Shown in pieces: positions 12,619-25,205 of a stretch of DNA of 64,000 bases. The position numbers and the translations under genes were made by a program. The notes below the pieces were generated by a model, which made no database searches, was not told the DNA's origin, and worked only from the letters and a program-made list of their open reading frames with translations. Position 1 is the stretch's first letter. Each line of letters begins with the position of its first letter. Source of the DNA: Wuchereria bancrofti (lineage: Eukaryota; Nematoda; Chromadorea; Rhabditida; Onchocercidae); the NCBI GenBank assembly GCA_005281725.1, contig SSBO01000009.1:1926354-1990353 (forward strand), read 5' to 3'.

Positions 12619-15600
12619 ATGACAATGATGACCGTTGCGGCTTTGCAAAAAGCCGGTGAAGCATTGCTGTCATCCGAAAAAATTGAAATACCACTTCTTG
12701 ATCAGGTATTTTTTTTTAATTACTAGCTATCAGCTCATGCTATAAGTTTCTTTATCTTAGCCTGTCCACTATCATCAATAATCTTATCTCTACATTGTCT
12801 TCGTTCTTCATCATTCTCCTCTCATTACCTCTCTTCTTCGCTTCCTTAACTGTAAAAATAATCAAACTTTTAGGTTTTTGCTAATGGCAGAACGAAGGAA
12901 ATCTTATGTTTATTTTCAGGTTGTGAATATAATGAATCAGTCAACAGGTGAAACTCAGCAGCTTGCATCAAAGATTCTTACAGAACTGAAACAAAAGGAC
13001 ACATCATGGACACGTGTTGATGGTATTTTAGAGTACAGTCAATTGATGGAAACTAAATATTACGCATTACAAATACTTGAGTCGTTGATTGAAACTCGTT
13101 GGAAATCATTACCACGTGAACAGTGCGAAGGTATAAAATGCATTTGATATGACATGTAGTGAAATATCAATAATTTGAAAGAAAGCTATCATTCAGAAAG
13201 TTGATGAGAATTTTATTCTTTTTGTAGAAGAGATAGGTCACGATGAGGGTAAAAACGACCATAAGTGGGACGTATTGGGTGTTTAATCGAATTCCAGTAG
13301 TACTAGGCGATAATATTGGAACGTTATATGAATCGAAATTGTATTGAGATGAAATAATGGCATAAATAATCAGAATCAAATTGAGTTAAACTGTCAGATA
13401 AAATTTTGTACATGAAATTAAAATGAGCTGGGCATTTTAATATATCATTAAATCTGCAAGTTTTTTAAAAGTGTAAGTGAAATATGTAATATTTATAGTA
13501 TCGTATTCCATCATATCACGTATTTAAGGCATAAAGTCGTTCATCGTTGAGCTGGTGATAAAGATCAGTAGTGAGGAAATTGCAAGTCCGCAAATTAAAA
13601 CCTATCTTCAGAAATTGAATTTGGTTCTCGTGCAGGTCAAGATTATAATACATTTTTTCTTTCTTTAACAGTAATTTTACCGTTTTTTGTATTCATTTGT
13701 CTAAACCTTTCGTATTTCTAGATTGTTAAACAGGAGTGGCCGAAACACTGGCCAACTTTTATGGCCGATATCGTTGGTGCTAGCAAAGTGAACGATAATC
13801 TTTGCTTGAATAACATGATCATTTTGCGTTTACTCAGGTGACGAAATTTATATTCATACTGTATTACGAGAAATAAAATTGAGTAATAAAATGATGAATG
13901 TGAAGTGCTAATAGTAATATGTTTTTATGATTGCATTCTGTTTTTATACTTCATTCTGATACCAGTGCCGAAATGAAGTGATTTGCAGTATTATTGTTAT
14001 TTTTGTTTTGCACATTTTTTCTAGTTTCTTCAAAATCTAAAATGATGTTCCGTGTTAAATCCGGAGTGCTAACAGTAATATGCACTTAAGGTTCCTGTAG
14101 CCATTCTCGGTATTGCATCCCTTTGGCTAATAGTTCCCTCAATTATTTCAGTGAAGAAGTATTTGATTTTGATGGTGAAATGACTCAGGCAAAAGCTTAT
14201 CATCTAAAGAAGACATTTTGCAGCGAATTTCAGGCTGTCTTCAATCTGTGTTACACAGTCATGGTAATAGTTTCATTCAGTGAACATGAAAACTTAATTT
14301 CAGAGAAAATACGGCAAAAATTTTTATTGCAAAAGTTTTTTTCCAGGAGTCATCCGATAATGCACCGTTAGTGGATGCAACATTGCATACGTTACATCGC
14401 TTTATGAGTTGGATTCCTATTGGATATATTTTTGAGACAAGTTTGATCGATCTGCTTACTAAAAAGGTGTTTATTTTTATATATTTTCAAATTTAAAATA
14501 ATTCAAGGGAAGAGAACCTTACATCGCCGCAACATTGCTGGGTGCGTTATATATTGCATAACTTTCCGAGGTAAGAGAGTGTGACTCACGACAACGTTAA
14601 ACGTTGGTTGTTTCTCGATCATTGGAAGAAATTTACTTGAATTTTGCTTAATGTTCGGCAAAAGAAGTTTTATTTAGCTTTATTAAAAACCGAGACTTAA
14701 CATCCTTTACTTCATGCTTTGATGCTTAGCTGTCGTTAGTGAAACAAAATTCATTATCAATAAAGTCAAATTTACACATGACTCTGTACCGGTCTATCAT
14801 TTCCCATATTGGAAAGTTTATTCGACTTTTAAACTTTGAAAGAGTACAAATGTTGCGATAGTCTTTTAAAATACTGCTTTATAGAGAATTGTAGTGGTAT
14901 AGAGTACTCTTACTTTTTCAGTTCCTCGGCGTGGCAATGTTTCGCTGTATTACAGTGCAGTGTCTGAGTGAAATTGCATCGCTCAGTGTTGCACAAATGG
15001 AACAGCAAAACGCACTTTATGTAAATCAAGTCAAATCGCTGTTCAGAAATTCGATGGTGCAGGTGAACTTTTGGTTTCTAATAAATTATAGTTTAAAATT
15101 TCTTTTTTAATATCTATTAAAATTGGAAGAAAGTTAATGCCTGTTTCTTAATCAAGTGAAACATTTATCTGATCCTGTGACTTCCTTTCCTCCTGTTTTT
15201 CTCTGACTATTTTTTTCTTTAAAATCGTTTTGTATCTTGAGAAATGTTGCAAAGACTTATTATTACGTGATGAACAGTTGGAACTACATGCATTTGTAAC
15301 TTTCAAAGAATTGTTTTCTTTGAGGAGATGCCAGTAATTTTGGGGTAATATTGAACGGTAAAGTTCATTGGAGTTATTACAGATTATGAATACAATCGAT
15401 CCTGGAGTTGATCTATCTGACGCTTATCGACGCGGTACTGATGCTGATCAAAAGTTTATAGCTAATTTAGCACAATTTTTGGGAACATTTTTGAAAGAAA
15501 ATTCTCAGCTCGTTGAAGTTTTTGGTGACAAGACAGACGAGTTAGATCTAAAAAATGCGCACGAAATGGTAAATTATATTCAGACTATATTACTACCTAC

Positions 15601-18600
15601 AGAAAATTTGCCTTTTGTTATTGTCTTCGTGTCGAAAATAGTTAAAACTGTATAATTTTTTTTTTTTTAAACGAGGATATTGTTTTAATGTTGTTCAGAT
15701 GTTTGAATTATTTGCTGCTTTCTTTTTATCTCGATATAAAATACTGTTTCAGGCGTTGCAATATTTGTTGAAGATAAGTATGGTTGACGATGTCGAAGTA
15801 TTCAAAATTTGTCTGGACTACTGGAACTGGCTTTGCGCGGAATTGTACCGGGAATTCCCGTTCCAGATTGATCGTCCAATAATAAGTGCACTTCCAATGT
15901 TTGTCGAACTGCAGGAAGCTCCCCGACGTTTACTTTATAGTAATGTTTTATCCGAGGTATGGTATTAAGAGATGAATTTTTTACTTAAAAGTTTTCATGT
16001 TATCAAATAAGGTTATAGTCATGATTAAGTATTTCCAACGAAAAATAATCTATTGCAAGTATTACATCATAATCAATACTTAAAGCAAGATACACGATTT
16101 ATGAGCCTGTTTTGAACGTTTTTAATTGATTTTTAGGACTAAGCATTTTGAAAAGAATATGCTTTTACAATGTACTGCTTGTAATACGCCTTCAGAGTTA
16201 AGTTAGACTTAACATTGCAGCTACGACTAGTAATGATCTCGAGAATGGCTAAACCAGAAGAAGTGCTCGTCGTTGAAAATGATCAAGGAGAAGTGGTGCG
16301 CGAACTTATCAAAGATACAGATTCAATCACTCTTTACAAAACGATGAGAGAAACATTGGGTATGTATGTCAGGATGTAACTTATCAACTTAGAATGTGAG
16401 GAAAGCAATGCCTAAGAAATTCTTTTCCGTGGTTGTTTCCAAGGCAGGGAGATAGGAAACTAATTGAAATTTGTTTTCTGACTTGCCGAAATGAATACCT
16501 AATTGGTAGTTTGATTTTCAATTTTTTAATATTAATTTCAGTTTACTTAACTCATCTTGACTACAAGGATACAGAAATGAAAATGACTGAGAAGTTGCAA
16601 AATCAGGTCAATGGCAAAGAATGGTCGTGGAAAAATCTGAATACGGTAATATTTATTTCTGGACTTACCAAAACTTACCAATAATTATACCTTTCATACA
16701 ACTTGCTGATTGGCTATGTGGCTATCGATTTTCTTGTGCGAATGATTTTTTTTAGCTTTGCTGGGCAATAGGTTCAATAAGTGGTGCAATGATGGAAGAA
16801 GACGAAAAACGATTCCTGGTTGGAGTAATCAGAGGTATTCTCAACTTTTTCTCTGCGAAAATTTCACATTAATGCATATTTAAGATATGCTATGGTCAAA
16901 GCTAGTATATATGAACAATGAACTTCTGCAGATTTACTTGGTTTATGTGAACAGAAACGTGGTAAAGACAACAAGTCGGTGATCGCATCAAATATAATGT
17001 ACGTCGTCGGACAGTATCCACGTTTCCTTCGCGCACATTGGAAATTCTTGAAAACTGTTATTAACAAACTTTTCGAATTTATGCATGAAACACATGAGGG
17101 AGTGCAGGATATGGCTTGTGACACGTTCATTAAAGTAGCCCATAAATGCAAACGTCATTTTGTGTTGGTATGATTTTCCTCTTAACTTGAAATAGAGAAA
17201 GAGAGCGAAATGAATTTACTGGTGGAATTCGTTGGACACGGATTTGTTAGAACATATTTTAAGAAATTTCTGCGTAACAAATTTATGGAATAAAAGAGTA
17301 TTAATTAGTTTGAAATGACTTGTTTTGCTATTACAGATTTCTTTTTTAATAATAATACTTCTAGTATTGATTGATCCACCCTTCTGTACTGGAATTTAAA
17401 AAAGAAATGTTTATGTCACTGTTATTTTTTAGATTCTTGATTTGTAAAATGTGTATCGTACACATTTAGAGAATCGTTTCATTTCTAAATTTCAGACCCA
17501 GGCAGGTGAAACAGGTCCATTTATTGATGAGATTTTGGGTGGATTGAATTCGATCATTTGTGACTTATCTCCACAGCAGGTTCATGTGTTTTACGAAGCT
17601 GTTGGTTGTCTCATATCCGCACAAACTGATCCAGCTATTCGTGAAAGCCTCATCGAACGCCTGATGCAGTTACCAAATTCAATTTGGGAAGAAATTATTT
17701 CGCATGCCAGTCAGGTTGGAAGTTTTTTTATGGGAATTTGAATTCTTTTTGTTTTTTGTATTTCGTAATGATATAAAAGGTCAGCATATAAATTACTTGT
17801 GCTAGAGAAATTGTGTTGTTGCTGGAGAAAGGGATTTAGTTGATAAGAACGTTGCGTATGCTCTCGTTCATGTTGTTTGAGAACAAGGAGATGAAATATC
17901 ATGTCTAGAAATCCCTCACATTGTCTATTTCCTTGGTTGCAGAAGCATTTACAACTTAACTTTTTGATAAAGGAGATAATAATAAATGGAGTAATAAATA
18001 ATAAAAAATGTATTCACTTACTGTACTCGCTTATTCTGCATTTAGAACGAATCAAAAGGTCATTTTTCAATGGTTACATTAAAGTGGCTTTTTTGCCTTG
18101 AAAACTGTAATAAGAATGAATGGTTATGAGTCATGAATTTCAGGATATTAATGTAATGAAAGAACAAGAAGTTGTCAAGAATATTGTAAATATTTTAAAA
18201 ACAAATGTTGCTGCTTGTCGTTCGATTGGAGAGCCTTTCATTTGTCAGGTGGGTCAATTTTAACTTTCCTTTGAAATTTCAAAGGTTATTCTGAACAATC
18301 ATTTCATATTACATAATGAATATTTATAGCTTTCGAAAATTTACCTGGATATGTTGAATGTTTACAAAGTTACTTCGGAAAATATCAGTGGTTTGGTGGC
18401 ACAGTCAGGTGAAGAGATTCTCAAGCAGCCTCTACTAAAGCAGATGAGAGCTGTTAAACGTGAAATACTGACACTTATTTCAACATGGGTTGGTAAAACA
18501 CAGGATGCAAATGTAAGATTTTTTTGCTGAGGGTAGCAAAGCGAAAATGTTGCAAAATAATACAGTATATCAGACCATCAACTCGCAACCAAACTTTTAC

Positions 18601-20852
18601 CTGAGTTGCTTACTTGCTGACTAAGGTTAAAGAGGGACTCAAGTTTTAGGGGCTACTAATATTTCGTGAATGAAAATTTCCTTTTGTATGTGTGATAGAT
18701 TTTGAAGGAAACTTAAATGATTTCAGGTTGTGCTGGAAAACTTTGTTCCTCCATTGTTTGATGCAGTTCTTTTTGATTATCAACGTAATTGTTCAGCAGC
18801 CCGTGAACCAAAAGTCCTTTCATTATTATCTATTATCGTTTCGCAGCTACAGGTATGTTGATTGTGACTGAGTTTTTTGGTTTCCTAATTTATGATTAGC
18901 GGAATTCTACGACATTTTATCTCTTGAACTTACTCTACAGACTGAAGTGAAAAGATATCTATTATCGTTTTACTGCTTACTGCTGAATGCGGGTCGATGT
19001 GAAAATCTGTTGTTTATACTGCAGTAAAGTTGAATTTCTTTTGTTGCAGTCGTCAATTAATCCAGAAGTCATCCGCATACTGGATGCTGTATTTACTTGT
19101 ACTTTGGAGATGATCAATCGCGATATGGAGGAGTATCCTGAACATCGATTGAACTTTTTCAGTCTTCTCCAAGCGTTGAACCATGAGTGCTTCGATGTAC
19201 TCATATCACTTCCCCCAGAACATTTTCGTTTGATTGTAGACGCAGTTGTTTGGGCTTTCAAGCATACTATGAGAAATGTTGCAGAGATCGGTATCGTTCT
19301 TGTTTCATGAAATGAATTTAATTTTCCGATGACTGTATAGGATGAAATGTTCAAAAATCGAGGGAACACACTTTTTGCTGCAATCAATTAAATAAAGGAA
19401 AATATACGTGCATTATAGGTTTGGACATCTTGAAGGATATGCTTACACAGTTCGGGGTGCACAGAGATAAAGAGCGAGCACAAGCTTTCTACAAACATTT
19501 TTTCATGGAAATACTCGTACATGTATTAACTGTTGTCACCGATAGTAACCAGATAAAAATTCTCGGTAAGAATAATTTGGTAACCCTTTAGCCAGCTGTG
19601 CTTTGTTTAATGTTATATCTACTCATATGCTGCATTAATTTTTGACACTGCCTTGAAAGTTACTTTTGGTGGTGAAACAAAATGAGAATTCTATTTCATC
19701 TTTTATTATTGTTGGTTTTACTTCATATAAACTAATTTTGATTTAGTGCTATTTGTCTTACATTAATTGTAATTGTTACATTACATGTATACTGAATATT
19801 AGATTTGGTATAACAATTCATAACAAGAGTAATTAATAATAGTAATAAAAACAATGATAATAATAATACTAATATAATTAACGATGATAATGATAACAAT
19901 ATAATTAATGATAATAATGAATAGTAATAATAACATTGGCAACAAACAGTGAATGGTAACAACAACTATTGCTACATTTTGTAAATTTTTTTTATAGGTT
20001 TATCATGCTATGCGGATATTTTGTGTACATTATTCTATGCAGCCGAAATATCCATCACAGAGCAGCTGAATCCACCCCAATCAAACATCGATTATATTTA
20101 CGTGCACATCAGCGAAACTTTTGCTCAAGCGTTCGACAATCTAACGCCGTAAGTTCCTTCCCGTTGTGTTGTCGTTAGTGGTGAATAGGGAGTTGAATTC
20201 CTTTACTCCACTATTAAATTTTGACATGAATTTTAGTAAATAACTTTAACTAAAAGAGTTCTGTTGAACATTAAACGATATAAAAGTTTGTGGTTCTTAC
20301 TTATTATTTGAGTGTTTGATAATTTGATTCTCTTTCAAATTATTTTTTAGGGATCAAATTCGTGTGACAGTGAAAGGCTTTTTTTCATTCAATATTGATT
20401 CAGTGAAAATGAAGAATCATTTGCGTGATTTCTTGGTCCAAATCAAGGTGAACATTTCATGTTATAATTTCATTAGTGGGGAATAAATTCCTAAGGTGCT
20501 GTTATTTTTCTGAAAAGTTAGCCCTGCTAATGCTCTTCATGATATCGTGTTAGAGATGGATGAATGAATGTCAGAAAAGCTGGTCGTTGCAATTTTTTTT
20601 ACGTCCAGACTCTTCATTTGTTACTTTTTTTCAGGAGAGAGTTGGTGAAGATACATCTGATCTGTTCATTGAAGAGCGTGAACAAGAGATTCAGAACGTT
20701 CAGAATGCGAAGAAAGAGGTAACAATGTCTATTTATATAAAGTTCATAAACTTTGAAGTTTAATGTAGAGAAATTCATGAATTATCCCTCTATTTGAGGT
20801 TCCTGGTATGCTGAATCCACACGAGATTGCTGATGATGATTTGATGAAATGA
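12619..20852 (+). CDS. xpo-1: Exportin-1 / CRM1 nuclear export receptor
   Basis: Karyopherin that carries leucine-rich-NES cargo out of the nucleus with Ran-GTP. Twenty-three exons: 12619-12705, 12920-13130, 13529-13635, 13722-13837, 14152-14263, 14347-14466, 14922-15062, 15383-15568, 15753-15956, 16221-16359, 16542-16645, 16756-16834, 16932-17167, 17496-17714, 18144-18248, 18330-18512, 18727-18852, 19050-19290, 19419-19565, 19998-20148, 20351-20447, 20635-20718, 20799-20852. All phases close: 1082 residues, close to the family length of about 1070. The protein follows animal CRM1 end to end, including [11 protein letters not shown] and CEGIK near the N-terminus, [62 protein letters not shown] and [11 protein letters not shown], and ends with [10 protein letters not shown]. 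The NES-groove cysteine is present as Cys511. Start chosen because this exon joins in phase with the conserved second exon and follows an acceptor-like site. Confidence 0.97.
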
Positions 20853-20957
20853 AAAATGGAATAAACACAGAAAACGGAATGTAGTATGTTACTATTCCCG
20901 TCGATTGGTGTGTCCACTCGTGGACGTTTTTTAATTCACCAAAAATTCTTTTCCCTA

Positions 20958-20963
20958 AATAAA
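20958..20963 (+). terminator. Probable poly(A) signal of exportin-1
   Basis: AATAAA about 105 bases after the exportin-1 stop codon. A closer AATAAA at 20860-20865 lies only 8 bases past the stop and is less likely to be the main signal. Confidence 0.4.
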
Positions 20964-22134
20964 TCAAAGTTTTTAGCGTAACGATTTCTAATGTTCTTCC
21001 TATTTCCTTTATGAATAGTTGTGCGAAGTTTATTTATGTCTTTTCGTCGTTTTCAATTTAATCGTTTATAAAATTCAGTTTACTTGGCAAATGAGGTTTT
21101 TTACAAATATTTAAGCATTTGTGCGGAATTGTATCCAGCTTTTTTATTACGTATTTGCTTACAATCTAACACCAATATCTCGTGTATTTGGCAACCAATT
21201 CATTGATTGATTCGCCAATTATGAACTGTTTGTTGAACGATTTCTTCAGTCTCAGATCTTTATTTTTTTTTTTGGAAACCAAAATTCTCTTTGTACAAAT
21301 GACGAAATGGAGTAGCGCTGTGTCAAACAGATCTCCTACACAAATTTATCATACATGCATGTTCTTCCCCTCTTCATGAACTGTCAAAATCCCTTTCCCA
21401 TGTTTCGGTTTATATTGTTTCACTAATTAATCTTTGCGTCTTGTTCGTTTATGCCCTTCCCTGTAATGTTCTTTGTTAGCGAAGTTTATTGATTTAAATT
21501 TCATCCAGAAATTTATCTTAAAATATATGCAGAAGGCATGTGTGTTACTTCGTTCTACCCAATTTAATTATTCCAAATTTGTGCTATGCTAAAAAAATCG
21601 ATCGTTTTTAAATTCAGATGATGGTAATGATGCACTCCTTTTGGCATCTCTGGAAAATTTCTGGATCCGTGGGCTTCTTTTCGTTACACAATTTCTTTAT
21701 GCAGCCAACTTTGAGAAATATGTGGCAGAAAAAAAAAGGAACCAAAGCTCGCTGTGCAGAATTAACTAATTCCAGTTTTTCAAAATTTCATAAATAAATA
21801 ATACTTTAGGTGACAATTCTTGAAAGATCACGAAACTGTGTGGTTCACGCGAATAGTTTTGAGAATTGTAGCATGCTGAAAGCATAATACATATCGAACT
21901 ATAAAGCCAAAAGTAATCAATTCAGGCCGTTAATGTGAAGGAAAACATGACTCTAACTTATTTGGAAAGCACCAAGATTGAGGGGCATATTTAAGATTCT
22001 CTCTACAGATGCAACATTTCAGTGAACAAAATTGCGGTAGGGAGTGCATGATTCGGTATCAGTGAAATATTCCATTATATCAATGAAAGCTATCAAAAAA
22101 GAAAAAGAATGATAAGTGAAGCTACAAACAAAAT
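20964..22134. other. Convergent intergenic region, exportin-1 and SPRTN 3' ends
   Basis: AT-rich sequence without a supportable gene; it must contain the SPRTN 3' UTR. Open frames here are short and unconserved. Confidence 0.5.
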
Positions 22135-24140
22135 TTATGAGTCTTGTGTGAGACATGAATCCAAGTGAGAGTTGATGGCATTTTCTGGAACATACACAGC
22201 ACAAACTGGGCACTGCACGCAAATAGTTACATCGTTGTCGACTAATTCGATATTCCTAGCACCACCTGATCTGCTGCTGCTTCCCGGAATGTTCTTTTTC
22301 AGAAAATTATTGTTTGGTATCATAATTGCTGCTGTATCCTCTTTAGCTAATTTTTGTGCCCTCAAGTCATCTTTAGTGTAATAATTTTTAGCAGGCATTT
22401 TAAGGTTCCCACTACTATCAAGATTATTTCCAGATCTGTCCACATTAAGACTGTAATCTAAGATATTTTCTGATGACAGCAGCTGATTCGAAACATCGCC
22501 TTTTCCAGTGAAATATCGACTTAGAGGTGTATACCATGACTGAGACTGTGAATTCTCATTCGATATTTTGGACACCTTCTTCGTACCATAACCTTCAGGT
22601 TCTTTGACTTTGACAAAGTTACCTATAAATAATCTTTGCATTAATTAAGTTTTCAAACCGAGAAAAATACACTACATATGTAATAAGCACTTCAGCAGTA
22701 CCTCCACAGGTCATTTGATGACCCTTCCACCAAAAATCATTCGCACCAGGAGCACGATTCATTGATCGCTTCACCCAACCATAAAATGGGGGACGCTTCC
22801 TAGAAAAACTTATGCGTATATCATTTTCATTCTTGCGAAGAATTTTACGAAATTTCAACCAATTTGGTTTTTTAGTTTCATTTACGTCAATACACAAAAT
22901 CTATATGGTAGCAATTATACTACCAGTACTAAATGGCAGTTAGTTTACCGGCAAGGTCCGGTGCATCTCCACCAGTGCTTTTGGTGATACATTACTTCAT
23001 TATGAAAATTGTGGTAAACAGTTATATTTGTTCCTGCGCTCATGTTAATCCGGTGCATATGGAACTGAAACATTGGTCCATGTCCGTCATGATCCCTAAA
23101 AAAAAGAAAAAAATGTATCAGAACCAGTGACAAGTGATGCAAAGAATTAGAATAGAAATGCGGAAAATTTTTCGAAACTATAAGATTATCTTATCACATT
23201 TTAATTGAACAAAATACTCAGTTTTAATGGAAAATTTACATGACACCATCAGAGAGAAATAAAGAGGCATGGATCATCTCGTGTAGCAGTGTTTCCACCA
23301 GATCTTTTCGAGGTCGATACTGCAGAAGTGGCTTGCTGAGCCGAATGGAACAAAACCTGCCCTTACTTTCAAAACTACATAAACCCGCACTCCTGTAAAA
23401 CAGGTTTTTTTTAATTTCAGTAATCATTACGCATTGTGAGTTAAGCAGATTTCCACCGTGTTTTGTAGCACAACTTATACAAGAAACACAGAGCGTCATG
23501 GGAAAATACCATCGCACAAAAATATAACTTCTAGTGTTACGAAAGAACAAATCTTCAAGTTAACCTTCACTAAGACCTCGAAATAAAGCTTACACGGTCA
23601 TTCGAGAACTCCACTTTACCTCACATGCAGCTAATCTTCCACCGAAGAAACTGTCATCATACTGCTGGAAGAGTGCGTGTAAATCAGGAGTTGGATCGAT
23701 TGTTTCCCATATGGGATCCACCAAAGAATTAAGTTGGAATGAACTGGTGAATAAGCCGGACGAGTTAGCCTAAAATTCGAAAACTTTTAGAAGTATCAAA
23801 GTTACATGAAGATACAGTGCGACACAAAATAAACTGTTCATTCATTAATTCGATGAGTACTTGTTTCCAAGTTAAGTGAACAATATTAAAAGACCTACCG
23901 CCGGAAAACTGTACCGCTTCTTCTTTGGTGGTGTGCCTTGAAATGTATGGACATGTCGTATATCTTCCAGTCCAAATATCTTCTTGCTCATAAGACCTCA
24001 AACAAAACTGAAGTTCTGAAGAATCCAAGTAAACAAAATAGCATTTACCGCATAATTTATTCACAAAACAATCATAAAATGACACTGCTGGATTTGTCCC
24101 CATCCAACTAGCGAGGTAAAAGACAATTACCATTCATCAT
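22135..24140 (-). CDS. dvc-1: SprT-like DNA-protein crosslink metalloprotease (SPRTN/DVC-1)
   Basis: DNA-dependent zinc protease that digests proteins crosslinked to DNA and works with the p97/VCP segregase. Main model: 23899-23991, 23594-23769, 23240-23392, 22949-23095, 22702-22799, 22135-22622; phases close, 384 residues. Seen: DPTPDLHALF and EVKWSSRM of the SprT fold; the HEMIH active site at residues 127-131 with third His146 in DHDGHGP; the zinc-binding subdomain with WWRCTGPC, FYGWVKRSMNR and TCGG; a SHP-like FTGKG at 260-264 for p97 binding; and a C-terminal UBZ4 finger with Cys360, Cys363, His375, Cys379. The start at 23991 has an in-frame stop 9 bases upstream. A 10-base exon, 24131-24140, joins in frame if the first main exon is extended to 23996. 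The MIU-like N-terminus of the human protein is not evident. A KKKR basic patch follows the start. Confidence 0.93.
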
Positions 24141-25205
24141 TTCATAAAATTTTCTGCTACCAAATTCTGAAGATTTCTTCTTTTTCAACTTTTCACCATG
24201 AACCACCGTATTCCCGAGATTGTTTTATAAACATACGTAGCTCTACCTCCCTTATATCTTCATTCTTATACTTTAAAAGCTACATTTACTAAATAGGTTG
24301 TTGAAAAAACAATGCATAATATCAAAAAAATAAAGAAAAAGGAACAGTTTTGTGATGTAAACTATAAAACAATTGAGGGATATGACAATTGAGAGATCTA
24401 ACAGAAATAGAAAAAAAAGACTGCGGTGAAAAAACCAAAATAGAAAAAGAAAGAAGCACAGAAAAATTTCCTTTCTACGCCAACATATGCTCTCATAATT
24501 CACTAGTTCCTCCGGAAAAAAAGAGTATAGAGTGACAAGAAATGTCGCCTAAATAGATAGGAATTTCCCGAAAAAGACAGATATAGATCATATTATCATG
24601 TAATGAAAGTTAGCAAAGTTTCGAAAACATCAAAGCCTTAACCGAATGAGCATCAAAAATTCTTTGAAATGAGGTATGCAAAAGTCGAATTTTTCTCCAG
24701 ATGAGAAGTGTGCACAAGGGGAGAAAATGCAAATTAAAAAAAGAAAAAAACGAAAATAACGATAGGATTTTGTAATAAATTGAATGGCTGTGAAGTTACT
24801 TTTGTGTCAGAAAATTCCGGAATTAGAGTGGTTTTTTTGATAGCTTTTGTAGAGTGGCTTTTGAGAGTTTTTGAGAGATAATTTATCTTCAATTGTGGAA
24901 TAGCAAATCTGTTAACTAATAACAAATGAGGCAATGAATCAGAATATGGCAACCAGAATATGGAGAGAACTGAATACTTCCCATATTTAATCCGGAAAGC
25001 TTCGCTGTTTACTTGCAAATGCCTGTAAAGAATGAATAAGCAGAAGAGAAACGAACAAACTGGCACAATCCGAAACGCACTTCGAAAACCCGGGCATCAG
25101 GAAATAACGGAGCAACGCCTCCGATATGAAAACCTTGAGGATCAGTCTTAGTCTAGTGGCATTGGTTGGTTGTCATGTGTTTTGTGGGACAGCGAGTCAT
25201 TAAGG
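24141..25205. promoter_or_regulatory. Divergent intergenic region between SPRTN and COG7
   Basis: No gene recognised. The minus strand at 24131-24214 stays open and reads HGEKLKKKKSSEFGSRKFY just before the optional SPRTN first exon, so it may be part of the SPRTN leader or N-terminus. A weak acceptor-like AG at 25191-25192 precedes the COG7 start by 13 bases. Confidence 0.45.

Noticed and set aside
24273..25066. Phe/Leu-rich minus-strand frames
   Set aside because: Arise from A-rich plus-strand DNA and have no splice context.
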